Made by a program: the position numbers and the translations under genes
Notes under the pieces: generated by a model
What the model saw: the letters and a program-made list of their open reading frames with translations, nothing else
The model's database searches: none
Told to the model about the DNA's origin: nothing
Source of the DNA: Heligmosomoides polygyrus polygyrus
Taxonomy: Eukaryota; Nematoda; Chromadorea; Rhabditida; Heligmosomidae
DNA length: 64,000 nucleotides
Assembly: GCA_947396885.1 (NCBI GenBank)
Contig: OX377202.1
Span: 81,696,408-81,760,407 of the forward strand
Direction of reading: 5' to 3'
In this document: one piece after another, positions 11,000 through 23,181 of the stretch
How the letters are laid out: every line of letters begins with the position of its first letter
How positions within the stretch are numbered: the stretch's first letter is position 1

Positions 11000-13870
11000 C
11001 AATTCTTTACAAAATTGTCTCTTCCAGGAACGTCTACAAAGGCTGGAGTCTTTCCTTCGTTTCCAGAAGTTGTGAAAATTAATATAAAAAAGTATTAAAT
11101 GGTGATTGTATTACTTGTTAAAAATAAAGATTTTCTTCCGACAAATTTGGAGTCAATGAGAAGTTTCCATTTTCTCAGATTTTTTTCCAGGAATTCATGG
11201 ACACGGCAGTTTTCTACCTGAACAAGCGATATCTACGTCCAAAGTTGCCCTCTATAAAATTTGAAGTGTTAGTTACTAAAGAAAATTAAGTGCTTTCCCT
11301 ACAAGATTTTTGGATGCGCTCTTCGAGTCGATGACGAAATGGCAACCGGAGGATGGACCTGTCATGGAACTAATTTTCTCTCTTCTGCAGGAAACAGTAT
11401 CAGAAAGTGAAGTTGTACCCTATAAAATTTCAAGCCACAGTTTGACACACGTATAGGGGATCATGTTTTTCTGACATGATCCCCATATGAACAGAAGTTC
11501 CGATTTGTATCATTTGCCGAAAAATTTTGAAACCGTTAATCACATGGAAGCCGCTGTTTTTACAACCTGCTTTTTAAAGATAGAATCCACACTTCTTATA
11601 GATTTGAGGACTCTGCGCATTTTTCAGAAATGTCAAAAAAATCTCCGAAATATGGTAGGCTACGTGCGGCTATTGCGTTCTCCGATATCACCGATCGCCG
11701 CTGAAGATTGTTTAGGGAAGAAATTTTCTATCTTCTGAAGTAAAGAACACGCGACAGTGAGATTGTACTTCATTGAATTTTAGGCCATGAGAATTACATA
11801 GTAAAAAGCTAAGCTTTTTCACAGTGATCTTCGATATGATGAGGGCGGAACATATATAAATTTTTCGTTTTTCAAGAAAAAATAATTAATTTTTCCTGAA
11901 GCAGATCACGCACACAGTTGAAATCTTGCCACAAAAAGTTTCAAGTCTTCTTCAATGTACAATGTGAAAATCATGCTTTTCTGAAGTGAATATATTGGAT
12001 CGACGACCCCTGGTCGATATGGCACTATCAGAAGCGACGTCATAGGAGCGACAAAATTCGACGTTCACAAAAATGACCATAACTAGGTAAGTTTTTCGGA
12101 AATTTGAAAAACCCTATGGCTTTTTGAAAGCTAGAGAAAAGGGGCTTTCATATAGTATTAAGATCGGTTTTCAGAAACTAGGTCTTCATACAGGTTAGAG
12201 ACCTTCGATTTTTGCATGAAAAATTGAAGTGATTTTGTATAAATAATTATATCTCGATAAGTTTTTTGAAATTTGGAAAAGCCGATGGCTTTTTGTAAAC
12301 TAGAGAAAAGGTGCTTTCCAACACTATCAGAAGCAGTTTCCAAAAGGGAGGCCTTCATAGGGGGCGGTGGGGGTTCGGTTTCTGTGGTTCATTGTTGCAG
12401 AAATACGTGTCAAAAATCGACCCCCCCCCCCCCGCCCCTATGAGGACCCATTTTTTAAATAACGGCTCTTATATAGTGAGAAAGTGCTTTTCCCTTATTT
12501 TTCAAAAAGCTAATGGGGTTTTCGAATAAATGAACCGAGTTATGATCATTTTTATGAAGAACGTCTCGCAGACTCTGCACCGACGACATTGGAGTGTTTA
12601 CACAAAATTCATCATAACTCGGTTCGTTTTCTGAAATTCAAAAATCTCAATAGCGTTTTGAAAAATAGAAGAAATGTGCTGAGTTACCATGCATGAATCA
12701 TATATCAAAGAAGAGGTCTTCATAGGGGCGGGGTTCGATTTCTGGTCGATTTTTGGCAGAAATCGTCCAGAAATCGAACCTCCACCGCCTCCTATGAAGA
12801 CCTCCCTATTGAAAAGTGACTCTGACACGGTTAAAGAGCACATTTTCTCTACTTTTCAAAAAGTCATGAGGTTTTTCTAATTTCGAAAAATGCACCGAAT
12901 TATGGACATTTTTATGAAATCACTCCAATGTTGACGGTGCAGAATCGATCAGAGTCTGCGTGAAGTTCGTCATAAAATTGATCATAACTCGGTTCATTTA
13001 TTCGAAAACCCCAATAGCTTTTGAAAATAGAGGAAAAGCACTTTCTCATTGTATAAGAGTCGGTCTTTAAAAAATGGGTCTCCATACGGGGCGGGGGTTT
13101 GATTTTTGGCACGTATTTTTTGCAACAATGGACCAGAAATCGAACTCCCATCGCTCCCTATGAAGACCTCCCTGTTTCCGGTATGGTTGGAAAGCGCATT
13201 TTTCTAGTTTTCAAGAAAGCTACTGGCTTTTCTAATTTTCGAAATCTTACCGAGTTAGGATTATTTATAAAAAATTACCTTAATTTTTTCACTCAGAAAT
13301 CGAAGGCTCCCGCCCAGTATGAAGACCTCTTTTGAAAAATGGTTCCTATATTGTTAGGAAGCATTTTTCTTCTAGTTTCTAAAAAGCTAGCTTTTTCAAA
13401 TTTTGAAAAACTTGCCGAGTTATAGTCATTTTTGTGAACGTCGAATTTTCCCGCTCCTGTGACGTTGGTGCCATATCGACCAGGGATCGTTGATCCAATC
13501 TATTCGCTTCGAAAACAAACAATGATTTTTTTCATTGTGCATGGGTAGGAGTTGAGTTTTTTGGCATCTGTATGGGTGATCTGCTTCAGGCGAAAACTAA
13601 TTAATTTTTCTTGGAAAACGAAAAATTTAAATACGATCCACCTTAATCATATCGAAGATCGTTGCGTAGAAGCTTAGTTTTTTACTGTATACTAATCACA
13701 TCTTAAGCTTTGAGATGGCACGATTTTCGCTCTATGATGTTCTTCCTTCAAAAGGCAAAAGAAAAATTTTGCCGTGAGAAGTCCATCCTTCAACTGCACC
13801 TCCGTCAGCGATTCCAAGGGTGTCTCAAAAATTATGTGGAGAGAGCACCTAAGTTAGCTTTAACAATTAA
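11000..13870. repeat. Mirror-symmetric array of alternating repeat units
   Basis: A giant imperfect palindrome centred near 12750-12760. A unit of about 110-130 bp (ATAACTCGGT..., CTTTTTGAAAACTAGAGAAAA, ...GGTCTTCATAGGGG) occurs eight times in the order A A A' A | A' A A' A', where A' is inverted: about 12078, 12245, 12435, 12610, 12780, 12975, 13155 and 13310. Outer arms continue the symmetry: GTCGATATGGCACTATC (12017) mirrors GGTGCCATATCGACC (13464), and sequence at 11750-11960 mirrors 13560-13750. The left flank (11000-12000) also has direct repeats such as TATAAAATTTCAAGCC. No coding frame was found. Confidence 0.85.
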
Positions 13871-15770
13871 CACTCGGCATTGTATAGAGTGCAATTTCGA
13901 ATTCAGATGTTGCTCCTTCAGGTACAAAAATTTGTCGAGTCCATGAGATGCTCGGAAAGTCTGAAAAGTTGAACTCGTTGTGATTAATTCGACATCTGCT
14001 CTCAAAAGTGCTTCATTTTCAACTGTAAACAAACAAAACATTGTTATCAAAGATTACATACACAACAACTTTATCGGCGTTTTTGCTAACAAATTACTAG
14101 ATCAAACAGTTACTCAGTAGCACTCTTCCTTGAACTAATCTGACACAGTCGATGCCGCACCTGGAAAGAACCTATTAAAGGGTACAACAGTCGCATTAAA
14201 AAATTAAAAAATTCAACGCAGATAAGAAATAAAATGGTGGTCTACACAAGAGGCAGGGTCGTAGCAGACCCGCTCTGGGAGGGGGTCGTAAATTTTCGGG
14301 AAATGTCGAACCCTACGCTTGACCCTGGGCCGGATTCATTAAGCAGCGGGTATGGGTAGAGGTACCGTAAGGGAATCGTATCCACTATCCGTAGCGGACA
14401 GCACGTCCGATTCGTATTCAAGAGAGTAATCAAGAGTAAGGTAGAACAAAGCCTCTCAAAAACAGTTGATCTCTCCGGAGCGCCATTTTGTCGATGGGGT
14501 GCGGAATCATCACGGATATGAGGATATACCGACGACGATCGTTAAGTATTCTCTACCCACTGATACACCCACGATGGGTAAGGTTTATCATGAATGCCTC
14601 ACTGTGGGTACGTCTACCCCCTCCATACCCCGCATACCCGCGGGTATAAGCGTTAATGAATCGATCCCATGAACGCTCCCTTAGCCAAGTCACCCAATCC
14701 TGGGGTTCGCAAAATTTTAACATCCGAATCATCCAAAAACTCGTGTTTCGCAAAATCGCCGTTATCTGATTCAATTATCCGACCACTTGAAAAATAGCAT
14801 GATTCGGATAATATCGGACAGTGTGTTCCATGTCCCTAAAGTTCCCTCGCTCCGGATCAATACGCTTACCTCAGCTAATACCGTCTTCGCTGAGATTTTC
14901 AACATAAACTTCGCAGTTTATATGAATATTGACAACAAATGATGCCATCGATGGCAGGGGGATGACGGAAGTTCTTTTTGATTCTCCGACTATTCTGACC
15001 ATTTCAAGAAATGACATTTGATTTGAAAACGGTAAGAACTACGATATAAACGTATGCATTGTTTGAATAACTGTAAAAGTTTAATTATTTGAGACAGGGA
15101 GTGTTTTTAAGTTAATATTGAAGCACGGAAGCGTAACATTTCTGGGGTGGTGGATTCACAAAGCGACCCATCTATGTCACCTCACATGAGCTTAAGGGAA
15201 AGTCGGTGCTCATGTAACTGTAGAATAAGCATAATATGACCACAAGCATTAGTGGGTATAAGCACTGAACGTAAGTCTATTCCTGTGGTCAAGCTCAGAA
15301 GAAGATAACGGTACAATTAGTTGTACTCTATTGTTACAAGGAATTGAGAAAGGGCCCTGTTGTGCTTAGCTATTTCTTTTGTAATGAGATGGTAACGTTA
15401 CTTCGCAATTTTTAGGCGTATCATGATAGAATTAGAGTTGACAAAAGTGTTTACAAACATTTTTTCGTAACACGACTGCTGCACTCAGGGTTCATAAAAG
15501 GAAATCTGAGGACCACGTGCAATGGCAATCCGAGAAAGAGCACGAAATAGTGAAGCACGAGGAAGTTCTTCAAGCGCCTCGTCACCGTTGCTGAACCTGC
15601 GGTACCAAATGAAGCACGTCGCACGAGAAGGGGCACGATCCTTCGGTGTGAAAACGATGGACCTCGCCTGCAGATCGACTAGAGTGGTACTGAGAAGTAG
15701 AGTTGGGCTTAGAGCTTCCTCTTTTTCTCCATCGCGAACACAGCACTTCGACTTGGAGGAGGAGGAACCA
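13871..15770. other. Intergenic, containing a fold-back element at 14327-14669
   Basis: 14327-14669 begins GGGCCGGATTCATTAAGC and ends in the reverse of that motif (AATGAATCGATCCC). Inside are inverted GCGGGTATG/CATACCCGC blocks. It belongs to the GGATTCAT fold-back family also seen at 28900, 45656, 47318, 50258 and 50955. The remainder shows no gene or element. Confidence 0.55.
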
Positions 15771-15787
15771 TAGAGGAACTACATATC

Positions 15788-17075
15788 CTATCCTACTATA
15801 TATACGCGAGAACGGTCGTTTGTCTGTGGGTGAGTTTGTTTGTGTGTGTGTGTTTGTTTGCACACAGAAGTGCTGGGGGAGTGTGTTGGGAGGAAGTGTG
15901 GGGAAGGGGGGGGGGGGGGGGGAGGAGGTTGCAGTTGTCACCAGTTTGTCAACTTTTGTAGTTGTCGACGGGCGTCCATGTTCAGGCGACATGTCACCGA
16001 TGTCGCGCAAAGGACGTTCAGGTTGAGAAGAGGTGTCACCGATGTCGCGCAATGCAGGTCCGGCTTGAGAAAACGTCACCGACGTCGTTCATCAGGTGCC
16101 TGGGTTTAGAAGTGGTGTCACCGATGTCGCGCTAGGGGTTCCGGATTCACACGACGTGTCAACGATGTCGCGCAAACCACGTCCGACTTGAGAAGACATG
16201 TCACCGACGTCGCTCATCAGGTGCCTGCATTCAGAAGAGGTGTCACCAATGTCGCGAAGGGCCTTCCAGATTCAGACGACGTGTCACCGATGTCGCGCAA
16301 AGCACGTTCGGGTTGAGAACACATCGTCACTGACGTTGTTCAACAGGCCACCGGGTTTGGAAGAGGTGTCACCGCTGTCGCGGGAGGATTCCGGATTCAG
16401 ACGACGTGATACCAGTGAAGGTGGGACCAGTAATTGGGGACCGGTGAAGGATGGGGTTCCAGTAAGGGGGAGCGGTAAAGGGTTGACCAATAAAGGAGGG
16501 ACCAGTGAAGGTGAGACCAGCAATGGGGCCGGTAAGGGGGGGGGGGGAAGCAGCGGAGGGGACCGGTAAAGGGGGGGGGGGGTCCAGTGAAGATGGGACC
16601 GGTGAGGAAGGGACCAGTAATGGGGACCGGTGAAGGGGGGGGGGGGAGTGGTCCAGTGAAGGGTGGACCGGTGAAGCAGGGGGAGGGGTCCAGTAAAAGG
16701 GGGACGGTAGAATGTTGACCAGTGAAGAGGGGATCAGGTGAAGGGGGGGGACCGCTGAGGAAGGGACCAGGGGACCAGCAATGGGCACCGGTGAGATAGT
16801 GGGGGGGGGGGGAAGGGGCCAGTGAAGGGGACCGGAAAAGGGTTGATGAGTTAAAAGGGGACCAGTGAGGGTGGGACCAGTAATGGGGATCGGTGAAGGA
16901 TAGGATTACCAGCGAAGAGGGGACAAAGGGAGGTCCAGTGAAGGTGGTTGCAGTAGTAGGGACCGACGAAGGGGAGGGGGACCAGTGAAGGGTGAACCGG
17001 AAATGGTCCGACAATAAAGGGAAACCAGTGATAAGGGACCAGTTAAAGGGGGTCCAGTAAAAGTGGTGTGCCTGC
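15788..17075. repeat. Composite minisatellite: about 43-bp GACGTC units then G-rich units
   Basis: After a TCCTACTATATATACGCGAG start and a TGTCTGTGGG/GTTTGTG tract, units of about 41-44 bp containing GTGTCACCGATGTCGCGC repeat from about 15980 to 16410. A G-rich array built on GGGACCAGT(G)AA follows to about 17070, with homopolymer G runs. The AT-rich start followed by TGTCTG resembles Helitron 5' ends known in nematodes; no Rep/helicase gene is present. Long ORFs here come from low-complexity sequence. Confidence 0.7.
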
Positions 17076-17159
17076 TTTGTCCTATTCCGCTATACCATTC
17101 TATATAGCAAAACCAGTTTTTTAATGAATGAGAGAAGGCCTAAAGAAGAGAAGAAGACG

Positions 17160-19320
17160 TTCGGGGTGTTCTATACTCCGGGTTTGGGGCGAAGCCCCAA
17201 CCAGACGTTTGGCGGCCGGCAGGCCGTTGAACGTCTGGTTATTATATATAAAAGAGCGGTTGTGCGTCTGTCTGCTCGTCTATCCGATGTCTCTCAACGA
17301 CGTCGCGCAACAGGCGTCCAGGTTCAGAAGACGTGTCACCAACGTCGTTCAACCAGCGTGCAAATTCAGAAGACGCGTGACCTACGTCGTTTCGCATGTG
17401 TCCAGGTTCAGAGTGGCACCGACGTCATTCAACGAGCATTCGGATTCACAAGGAAAGGGTCTGAAGCGAATGTCTGAACAGGGGGAGTGAGTCATAGGGG
17501 AACAGGGTGAGATTCCTCACCCTCAATTAGAATGAAAATATGTTTTTTTTGCCAAATCGTTAAACCCAAGGAGTAGAGAGTCATTGAAGGCAAAATGGAA
17601 TACGGTGCATCACGAGTTTGGGGGTCTTGTACGCCCGCGATGCCTCTGCCGACAAGCGGCTCGGAGCGCAGTGGAGATGAAGTTGCTTCGAGAAAGGTCG
17701 GGGTTTGGCTCTTCTGCGCTGCTGCGTTTTTGCATTTCAACTGACTGGTTGAGATTTGGGTGACTCTGATGTCAATACCATTTTCAGACGTTTTCTGCTC
17801 CTTTTCTAGCTGTACGCTGTGGAGAGCTACATTTCTTGCGACTTGTTTATTACTGACCGGATTTTTAACCACAACGTCTTCGTCAACTTCAAGTTGATGC
17901 GCTTCGAAGTCCTTTAGTATGCTGGTCGTCCGTTCGGCCAGCTTGATTTCTTCCCTCGAAGGTTCGTTGTCTAAAGGTACGTTGCCCGTATTGTGCCCAG
18001 TGCCACCCTTCGACGTGAGCAGGTGGATCACCTCTCGAGCATCAGCAGACATTGCTGGTGTTCAATTTTAGAAAACCTTCAGCAGACCTCAGATTGCCGG
18101 GTGACAGGCAAAAATGGGGAAAGGAGTGTGTCGATGCCGTTCAGGTTAATTAACAGGATTCACAGACCTCGTTTTTCACATGAACCATCTCCGACGTCAC
18201 ATGCTGGTCTCTTTTGAAAATCCGAGCAGGACGGCTCTTCCCGAGGTCATTGGTCCATGTATGGACACAGCCTGTGGGGAGCCCGTAGCTTTTATACGTT
18301 GCCCGTATTGTGCCCACTGGTGCTTCATGCACTTTGTTCCTGTGTATCACTGATGTTGAACATTTATACATCATCATGTTGAATACCACTTCATTCAGCT
18401 GGAAAATTAGGCAAAAAAACGTTTGAAAATGTTATAGACGTCAGAATCCCCAAATCTCAACCAGTCAGTTGAAACGCAGCAGCAAACGAGAGCCAAACCC
18501 CGACCTTCTTCGCATGAAGCAAACCCACTTCCACTGCGCTCCGAGCCGCTTGCCGGCAGAGGCATCGCGGACGTACAGGACCCCTAAACTCGTGATGCGC
18601 TGTATTCCATTGTGACTTCAAGGACCCCCTACTCCTTGGGTTTAACGAATTAGCAAAAAATAAACACATTTTTGAAAACTAATTGAGGGTGAGGATTCTC
18701 CCTATATGATTCGCTCTCCCCGTTCAAACATACGGTTCAGACTCTTCCCTTGTCAGAAGATGTGCCACCTACGTCAGGTCGCAATAATCCTCATTCAGAA
18801 GTCGTGTCACCCACCCCAGTAAATGGGGTACCCCACACAGGGGGACGAATAATAGGGGCCATTAATGGGGAGACCAGTTCAGGGAGGACCAGAAAGAGGG
18901 TACCAGTGAAGGGGACTAGTGAATGAAAAGCCAGTGGGGGAGGGGGGGGGGGGGGAGGTCAGTGCAGGGAGGAGCAGTAAGGGGGCCAGTATTTTCTCCT
19001 AATGTCGTCCAACATGCGTCGGGTTTTAGTGGACGGGCCACAGACGTCTGTCACGTATATCGGGGCGCGGAAGACGTGCCGTAAACATCATGACAACATC
19101 GTGACACGTGCGCTGGGACTCGGCAATTGTGTCACGGACGTTATGCAACACACGTCCGGATTCAGAAGACGTGACACCCACGTTGTGTCGCAAGTGTCTG
19201 GGTTCAGATGAGATGTCACCGATGTCTCAAAACGGATATCAAGATTCAGAAGACGTGTCACTCACGGTCTGCAATAAACGTGCGGATTCAGGAGACGTGG
19301 CACAGACGTCGTATAATTTC
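17160..19320. repeat. Second composite minisatellite locus with a long inverted repeat
   Basis: 17290-17450, 18750-18830 and 18996-19316 carry the same 43-bp units (TTCAGAAGACGTGTCACC). 18830-18990 carries the G-rich units. Between them, 17443-17785 and 18441-18765 form an inverted repeat of about 330 bp (AACCAGTCAGTTG, CTCCGAGCCGCTTG and similar blocks). The start at 17165-17280 (GGGGCGAAGCCCCAACCAGA, then TATATATAAAAGAGCGG and CTGTCTG) recurs in part at 32628-32690. Confidence 0.7.
17767..18052 (-). CDS. Hypothetical exon or ORF between inverted-repeat arms
   Basis: A minus-strand frame from the ATG at 18052 reads MSADAREVIHLLTSKGG and continues through EEIKLAERTTSILKDFEAH to KEQKTSENG. 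A possible GT donor (GTATTG) follows at about 17766, where the inverted-repeat arm begins. Composition and codon use look coding, and the frame stays open into the repeat as far as 17492. It is mostly in the unique spacer of the inverted repeat. I do not recognise the family. A 25-bp stretch (CGTTGCCCGTATTGTGCCCA) recurs directly at 18296 in another frame, so part may be repeat-derived. Confidence 0.3.
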
Positions 19321-19563
19321 TAGAGGAATCGGACAACTATTGCTGTCGTGGGGCGGTTAACGTATCGTACGGTCGACCTATACCGATTGTTTCTATTTAT
19401 GTTTCTGCAGATTAAGCATTTCGGACTGAGAATCTCATGATCTGTTCCTTGCCAGGTGTGCTTCGGATAAGAAATCGAGTACGAGCGATGGAGAGTGGAC
19501 AGGCTCCATAGGACCAGTCTTGAACTTCTCCTGCCCATCGAATCTCGCTGTAGCATTCTACTA

Positions 19564-20461
19564 GGTTGGTGAAAAAGTCTTGCACCAGCGATGGCAGAAG
19601 GTTTTTTTTCTTCAAAATTTTGTTGCTTCTTTTGTGAGCGACCTCAATCTACAAAGTAACTACCGTTTATATCTACAACCTTCTGCCATCTGATGGGGAG
19701 ATTACGACGTCCCTTCTTCCAGAATGAAGTCAGCTTTGACTCGAAGAAGTGCTCCACCTCGGATTCCAATTTGGTTCAGTCGTTGAAGCATCTATCCCTC
19801 AGGTTTTGATTGAGAATTTGAAAGAGGAGGTAGTCCGATGGCGCAAGACTTGGCGAATGCGGTGGGTGGGCCAGCACATCCCACCTAAGCTCCTGCAACT
19901 TCTGGAAGGATGACCTTGCAATGTGAGGGCGAGCATTGTCGTGTAGAAGGTAGACATCCCTCCGCCCGCCGTTTGCACGACATGGCTTCGCTCAGCTTCT
20001 ACAGCTGTTTAGCGTAGAAGTTCGCTTGCGGTGCCGTCGTCGGGAAGCTCACGATAGAGCGTTCGAGAATCCAATCAACAGCACAGCATTACCTTCCTCT
20101 GGTGGATGTCCCCCTTGAAGTGTGGTTCTCCTTGAGGGAGCCACTGGTCCTTCCAAGTATGGTTAACGAGGAAGACCCAGGATTCGTATCCCATGACGAT
20201 ATTGTCGAGAAAGTCCTTATTACGAAAACGAACAGGGAGAGACTGAGAGATAGTCGGTCACGAAGCCTTGTCCGAGTCACGGAGTCGGTCAGCCTTCTCT
20301 GCAATCGTAGTATTTATATGCCCTCAGAAGCTAATTGCCACGTATGCGAAATACTCTAGAATGTTTGTGCTACAACTACGTGGCACCAAACAGTCCATGG
20401 AAGTTCCTGTTGGATCTTGAAAAAATTTCAAAATTTTTGGTGCAAAACTTTTTCACCAACC
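19564..20461 (-). mobile_element. Mariner element with near-identical terminal repeats, internally deleted
   Basis: The ends are inverted 24-mers starting GGTTGGTGAAAAAGT and ending CTTGCACCA or TTTGCACCA (one mismatch), each flanked by TA, the Tc1/mariner target duplication. The minus strand carries transposase remnants: ESWVFLVNHTWKDQW and LPQGEPHFKGDIHQRK (about 20200-20090) and a C terminus like RWQKVVDINGSYF (about 19690-19640). At 898 bp it is shorter than a full mariner (about 1.3 kb) and frames are interrupted, so it is non-autonomous. Confidence 0.88.
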
Positions 20462-20566
20462 TAAGTAAAATCAGGTTTTTACCGCGATGAATGTAAGAAG
20501 GCCCTAAGAAGAAAGGAAGACGGTCTGCGAGTTCTACTCTCAGGCCTATGGCATCTGGTATAGCAC

Positions 20567-20818
20567 CGAATCGCTCTAGCGACTGGTCGCGGCGATAGTG
20601 TTGCGAGGATAGCTACACAGTTCGTAGCTATCCGCGCCATACTATCGCCGCGACCAGTCGCTGGAGCGGCTCGGAGGTAGCCCGATGCCTCATACCACCG
20701 TTCACCTTGGGCGAAGCCTAATGATAGGCTCCCATATCGACTCATCGCTTTGCGCAATCGACATGAGAGCTTATCATTAGGCTTCGCTCGAGGTGAGCGA
20801 TGGTATGACAGAGCCTCA
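20567..20818. repeat. Pair of fold-back elements related to those at 10.3-10.9 kb
   Basis: First palindrome about 20567-20674: GCGACTGGTCGCGGCGATAG against CTATCGCCGCGACCAGTCGC around a GTAGCTA hairpin. Second about 20684-20818: GCCTAATGATAGGCTCCCAT against ATGAGAGCTTATCATTAGGC, nested in GATGCCTCATACCA / TGGTATGACAGAGCCTC. The CCCATATCGA..CATCGC..GCTTATCAT core is shared with 10690-10735. No ORF. Confidence 0.8.
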
Positions 20819-20829
20819 TTAGGGCTTGG

Positions 20830-21869
20830 GAGCGAATTTTCCAACAGACATTTGAGGGCCTCTAGGCCGCTGAACCTCCAGTGTGGGTGATAAAAAGTGA
20901 GTAATATTTAGAAATCTGTTTGCTGAAAATTTCGAATATGTGCTGCTGAACCTCACCAATGCGTTTTGCATAAAAATATTTCGGACAACCTGATATTTCA
21001 AGGTAGGCATTCTGGTCTTTAATTTCTATCATAAAACTGCAGCTTTGAGAAAAACCATAACTGCGTTGAAAGTAGATAGCTACAAGGGCTCTGTAAGGAG
21101 CCAATTGTACCCACCGAACCGGTTGATCTGGTTTTGGACCAGTCTCTTTCACACTGAGAAAATTCCCGCATCCTTGCTTCGGTCGGGCCTTGTTTATCGT
21201 ACAGGTGCGGCTTTAGCCGGCAGCTTGCACAAGCCGACGCCGCGGACACTTCTGACGTGCGTGACAGGATTCTACAGGTGGCGCTGCGACACACTGACGA
21301 CGAAGGAAAGAATTGCTTGATTACGGGGTGAGGCCCGTAAATGCTGCAACAAGAATTCAGTCGTACTAAAGCGGGAAGAGTGGACCGAATTTGGTACAGT
21401 CTAAGAACCATCTGCGCATACACCGTGAATAACGGTGGGTCAGTATTATTAATAAAATCCCATTCCTTGCCTGCCCAGTAGCTCTAAAAGCCTTCAGATG
21501 ATGAGACGTGTGAGTCAGACCACGACTCAACATCTTTTGTTTTGAAATTTTGAAAGACTTGAAATTTCCAAGGATGAGGCAGGTAGAACACAAACCGTTG
21601 GTGCTTTTATCCTTTTCTTTCATGGCAGTTCTGTTTGCTTTCCTGTCTAACTCTAGGATATCTCGCTTTCTTCCCTCTTCCTACGCCACACGTTACGCGG
21701 GTGTTGATGGAGCGATGAAGTTGACGGACCTACTAAGTTGGTATACGGAGCCGTCTTCGTTGAGGTTTCCCGTTTTTTACCATGTTGTGTTACTAATCAC
21801 ACTGTGTCCATGGATTTCTTGTATTCTAGAATTGTGTGTGCATTCATGTGCAAATAAATAAATAAATAA
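20830..21869. other. Intergenic; nothing recognised
   Basis: No gene, tRNA or element could be assigned. Short open frames occur on both strands but none resembles a known family. Confidence 0.35.
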
Positions 21870-22062
21870 TGCCTGATAATCAGCATGGCTTTAGAACATG
21901 AAGATCAACTGAGAATTCGATGCTTGTTTCTCTCTAAGAATGGACAAAAACATTTGATCAAAACTTAAGCGTTGATATCATCTTCTCTGAGTTTTCCAGG
22001 ACATTTGACAGAGGCCGTTTCAAGGAGCTGATCTTCGAGCTTCAAAATATCGTTTTGTATGC
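21870..22062 (+). pseudogene. LINE reverse-transcriptase fragment
   Basis: The plus strand encodes PDNQHGFRT, then after a stop STENSMLVSL, then EWTKTFDQNLSVDIIFSEFS and FKELIFELQNI. This matches the region of CR1/Jockey-like reverse transcriptases whose usual form is Q.GFR..RS....L and D..YLDF.KAFD. In-frame stops show it is dead. It ends exactly where the ATCCTACTATATATA sequence begins at 22064. The C-terminal part of such a LINE appears at 24060-24560 on the same strand. Confidence 0.75.
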
Positions 22063-22063
22063 T

Positions 22064-23181
22064 AGGATCCTACTATATATACATAGATTAGTGCAGTGAG
22101 ATATGGCAGGTCAGAATTTTCACTGCGCATATGAAGCCCATCCACCCTCCATCACGTGCACGCGATTTATTCTCCGATGGGCTCGTTCTCTACGTGTCGA
22201 GAAACAGGTAATGACAGTCCCAATACGGTGCTTAATAAGCAAAATCATAACTAAATCGGGACTGGTCGACACCGCTTACTGTCCGATGGCAATAATACTC
22301 CTCCGAATCCCGTGGTCTATCTGTTCCCCTCCCCCCCCCCCCTCCCCTCCCGAAATACTTCCTTTCCTATGTGCTGGCAAAGAAACGGAGTGGGAGTCAA
22401 GCACCCACATGTGACACTGAGTACCAATTCACGTCTCACTACGTTGCCACGACGTCTATGACACTCCTTCTGCACTCTGACACATGTGCCACGACTTCTG
22501 TAAACCGTCTTCAGAAATCCGACACACACTGAACGATGTTGAGGGAAAATGCTGGTCCCCCCCCCTTATTCATGCTCCCCCTCTAATGTGTTGGTCCCCT
22601 CCTATTGGTCGCCCTTATTCGGAATCCCTACGCAAGTTGGACGACGTCTTCAACACGCTTTCTGAATCCCTGCGCACATTGGATGATGTCTTCAGCACGT
22701 CTTTTGAATCCCCACGCAAGTTGATCGAAGTCTTCAGCACGTCTTCTGGATCTCTACGCACGTTGGACAACGTCTAGCGCATGTCTTCTGAATCTTGACT
22801 CGCGAAGTCTAGCGAAGGTCTTTTGAATACCTACGCACGTTAGACGACGTCTCCAGCACGCCTTCTGAATCTCTGCGAACGTTAGACGACGTCTAGGGCA
22901 CGCCTTCTGAATCCCTACGCCCTGCACTCGACCCCCATTCATACCCTGACGCATTGCCCCTTGTCTATCTATATCTCGTAAACTAAGCGTAAACTGTCTA
23001 TCTATCTATCTCGTAAACTTGGATGATCAGCCGCCAAGGATATAGTTCGCCAGCAATCGTACATGGCCCAAGCTCAAAGAATTCCCGGCTGGCATACACC
23101 GCATTGAAGTGGGCATCTTTTGGCTTCAGTCCCCCTCCCCGTGACGGACACGTGACATTGGCCGACTATATACAGTAGGAT
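22064..23181. repeat. Minisatellite-bearing insertion bounded by inverted ATCCTACT..TATATA motifs
   Basis: The left edge is ATCCTACTATATATAC (22064) and the right edge is CTATATACAGTAGGAT (to 23181), its near reverse complement. Inside are minus-strand copies of the 43-bp family: at 22620-22930, TCTGAATCCCTACGCACGTT followed by GACGACGTC repeats about every 39-40 bp, with further units at 22430-22530. There are also C-runs (22326-22340) and a TATC microsatellite (22960-23020). It may be the same element family as 15788-17075. It lies in or beside a LINE. Confidence 0.6.

Noticed and set aside
15582..16109. Plus- and minus-strand ORFs of 89-165 residues
   Set aside because: They run through GT-rich, poly-G and 43-bp minisatellite sequence.
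15980..16410. CRISPR-like array
   Set aside because: Units of about 43 bp with no constant repeat plus unique spacers, in a eukaryotic genome; it is a degenerate minisatellite.
16369..17014. Long minus-strand ORFs rich in Pro, Ser and Thr (up to 205 residues)
   Set aside because: They are translations of the G-rich minisatellite in two overlapping frames; repetitive and without codon structure.
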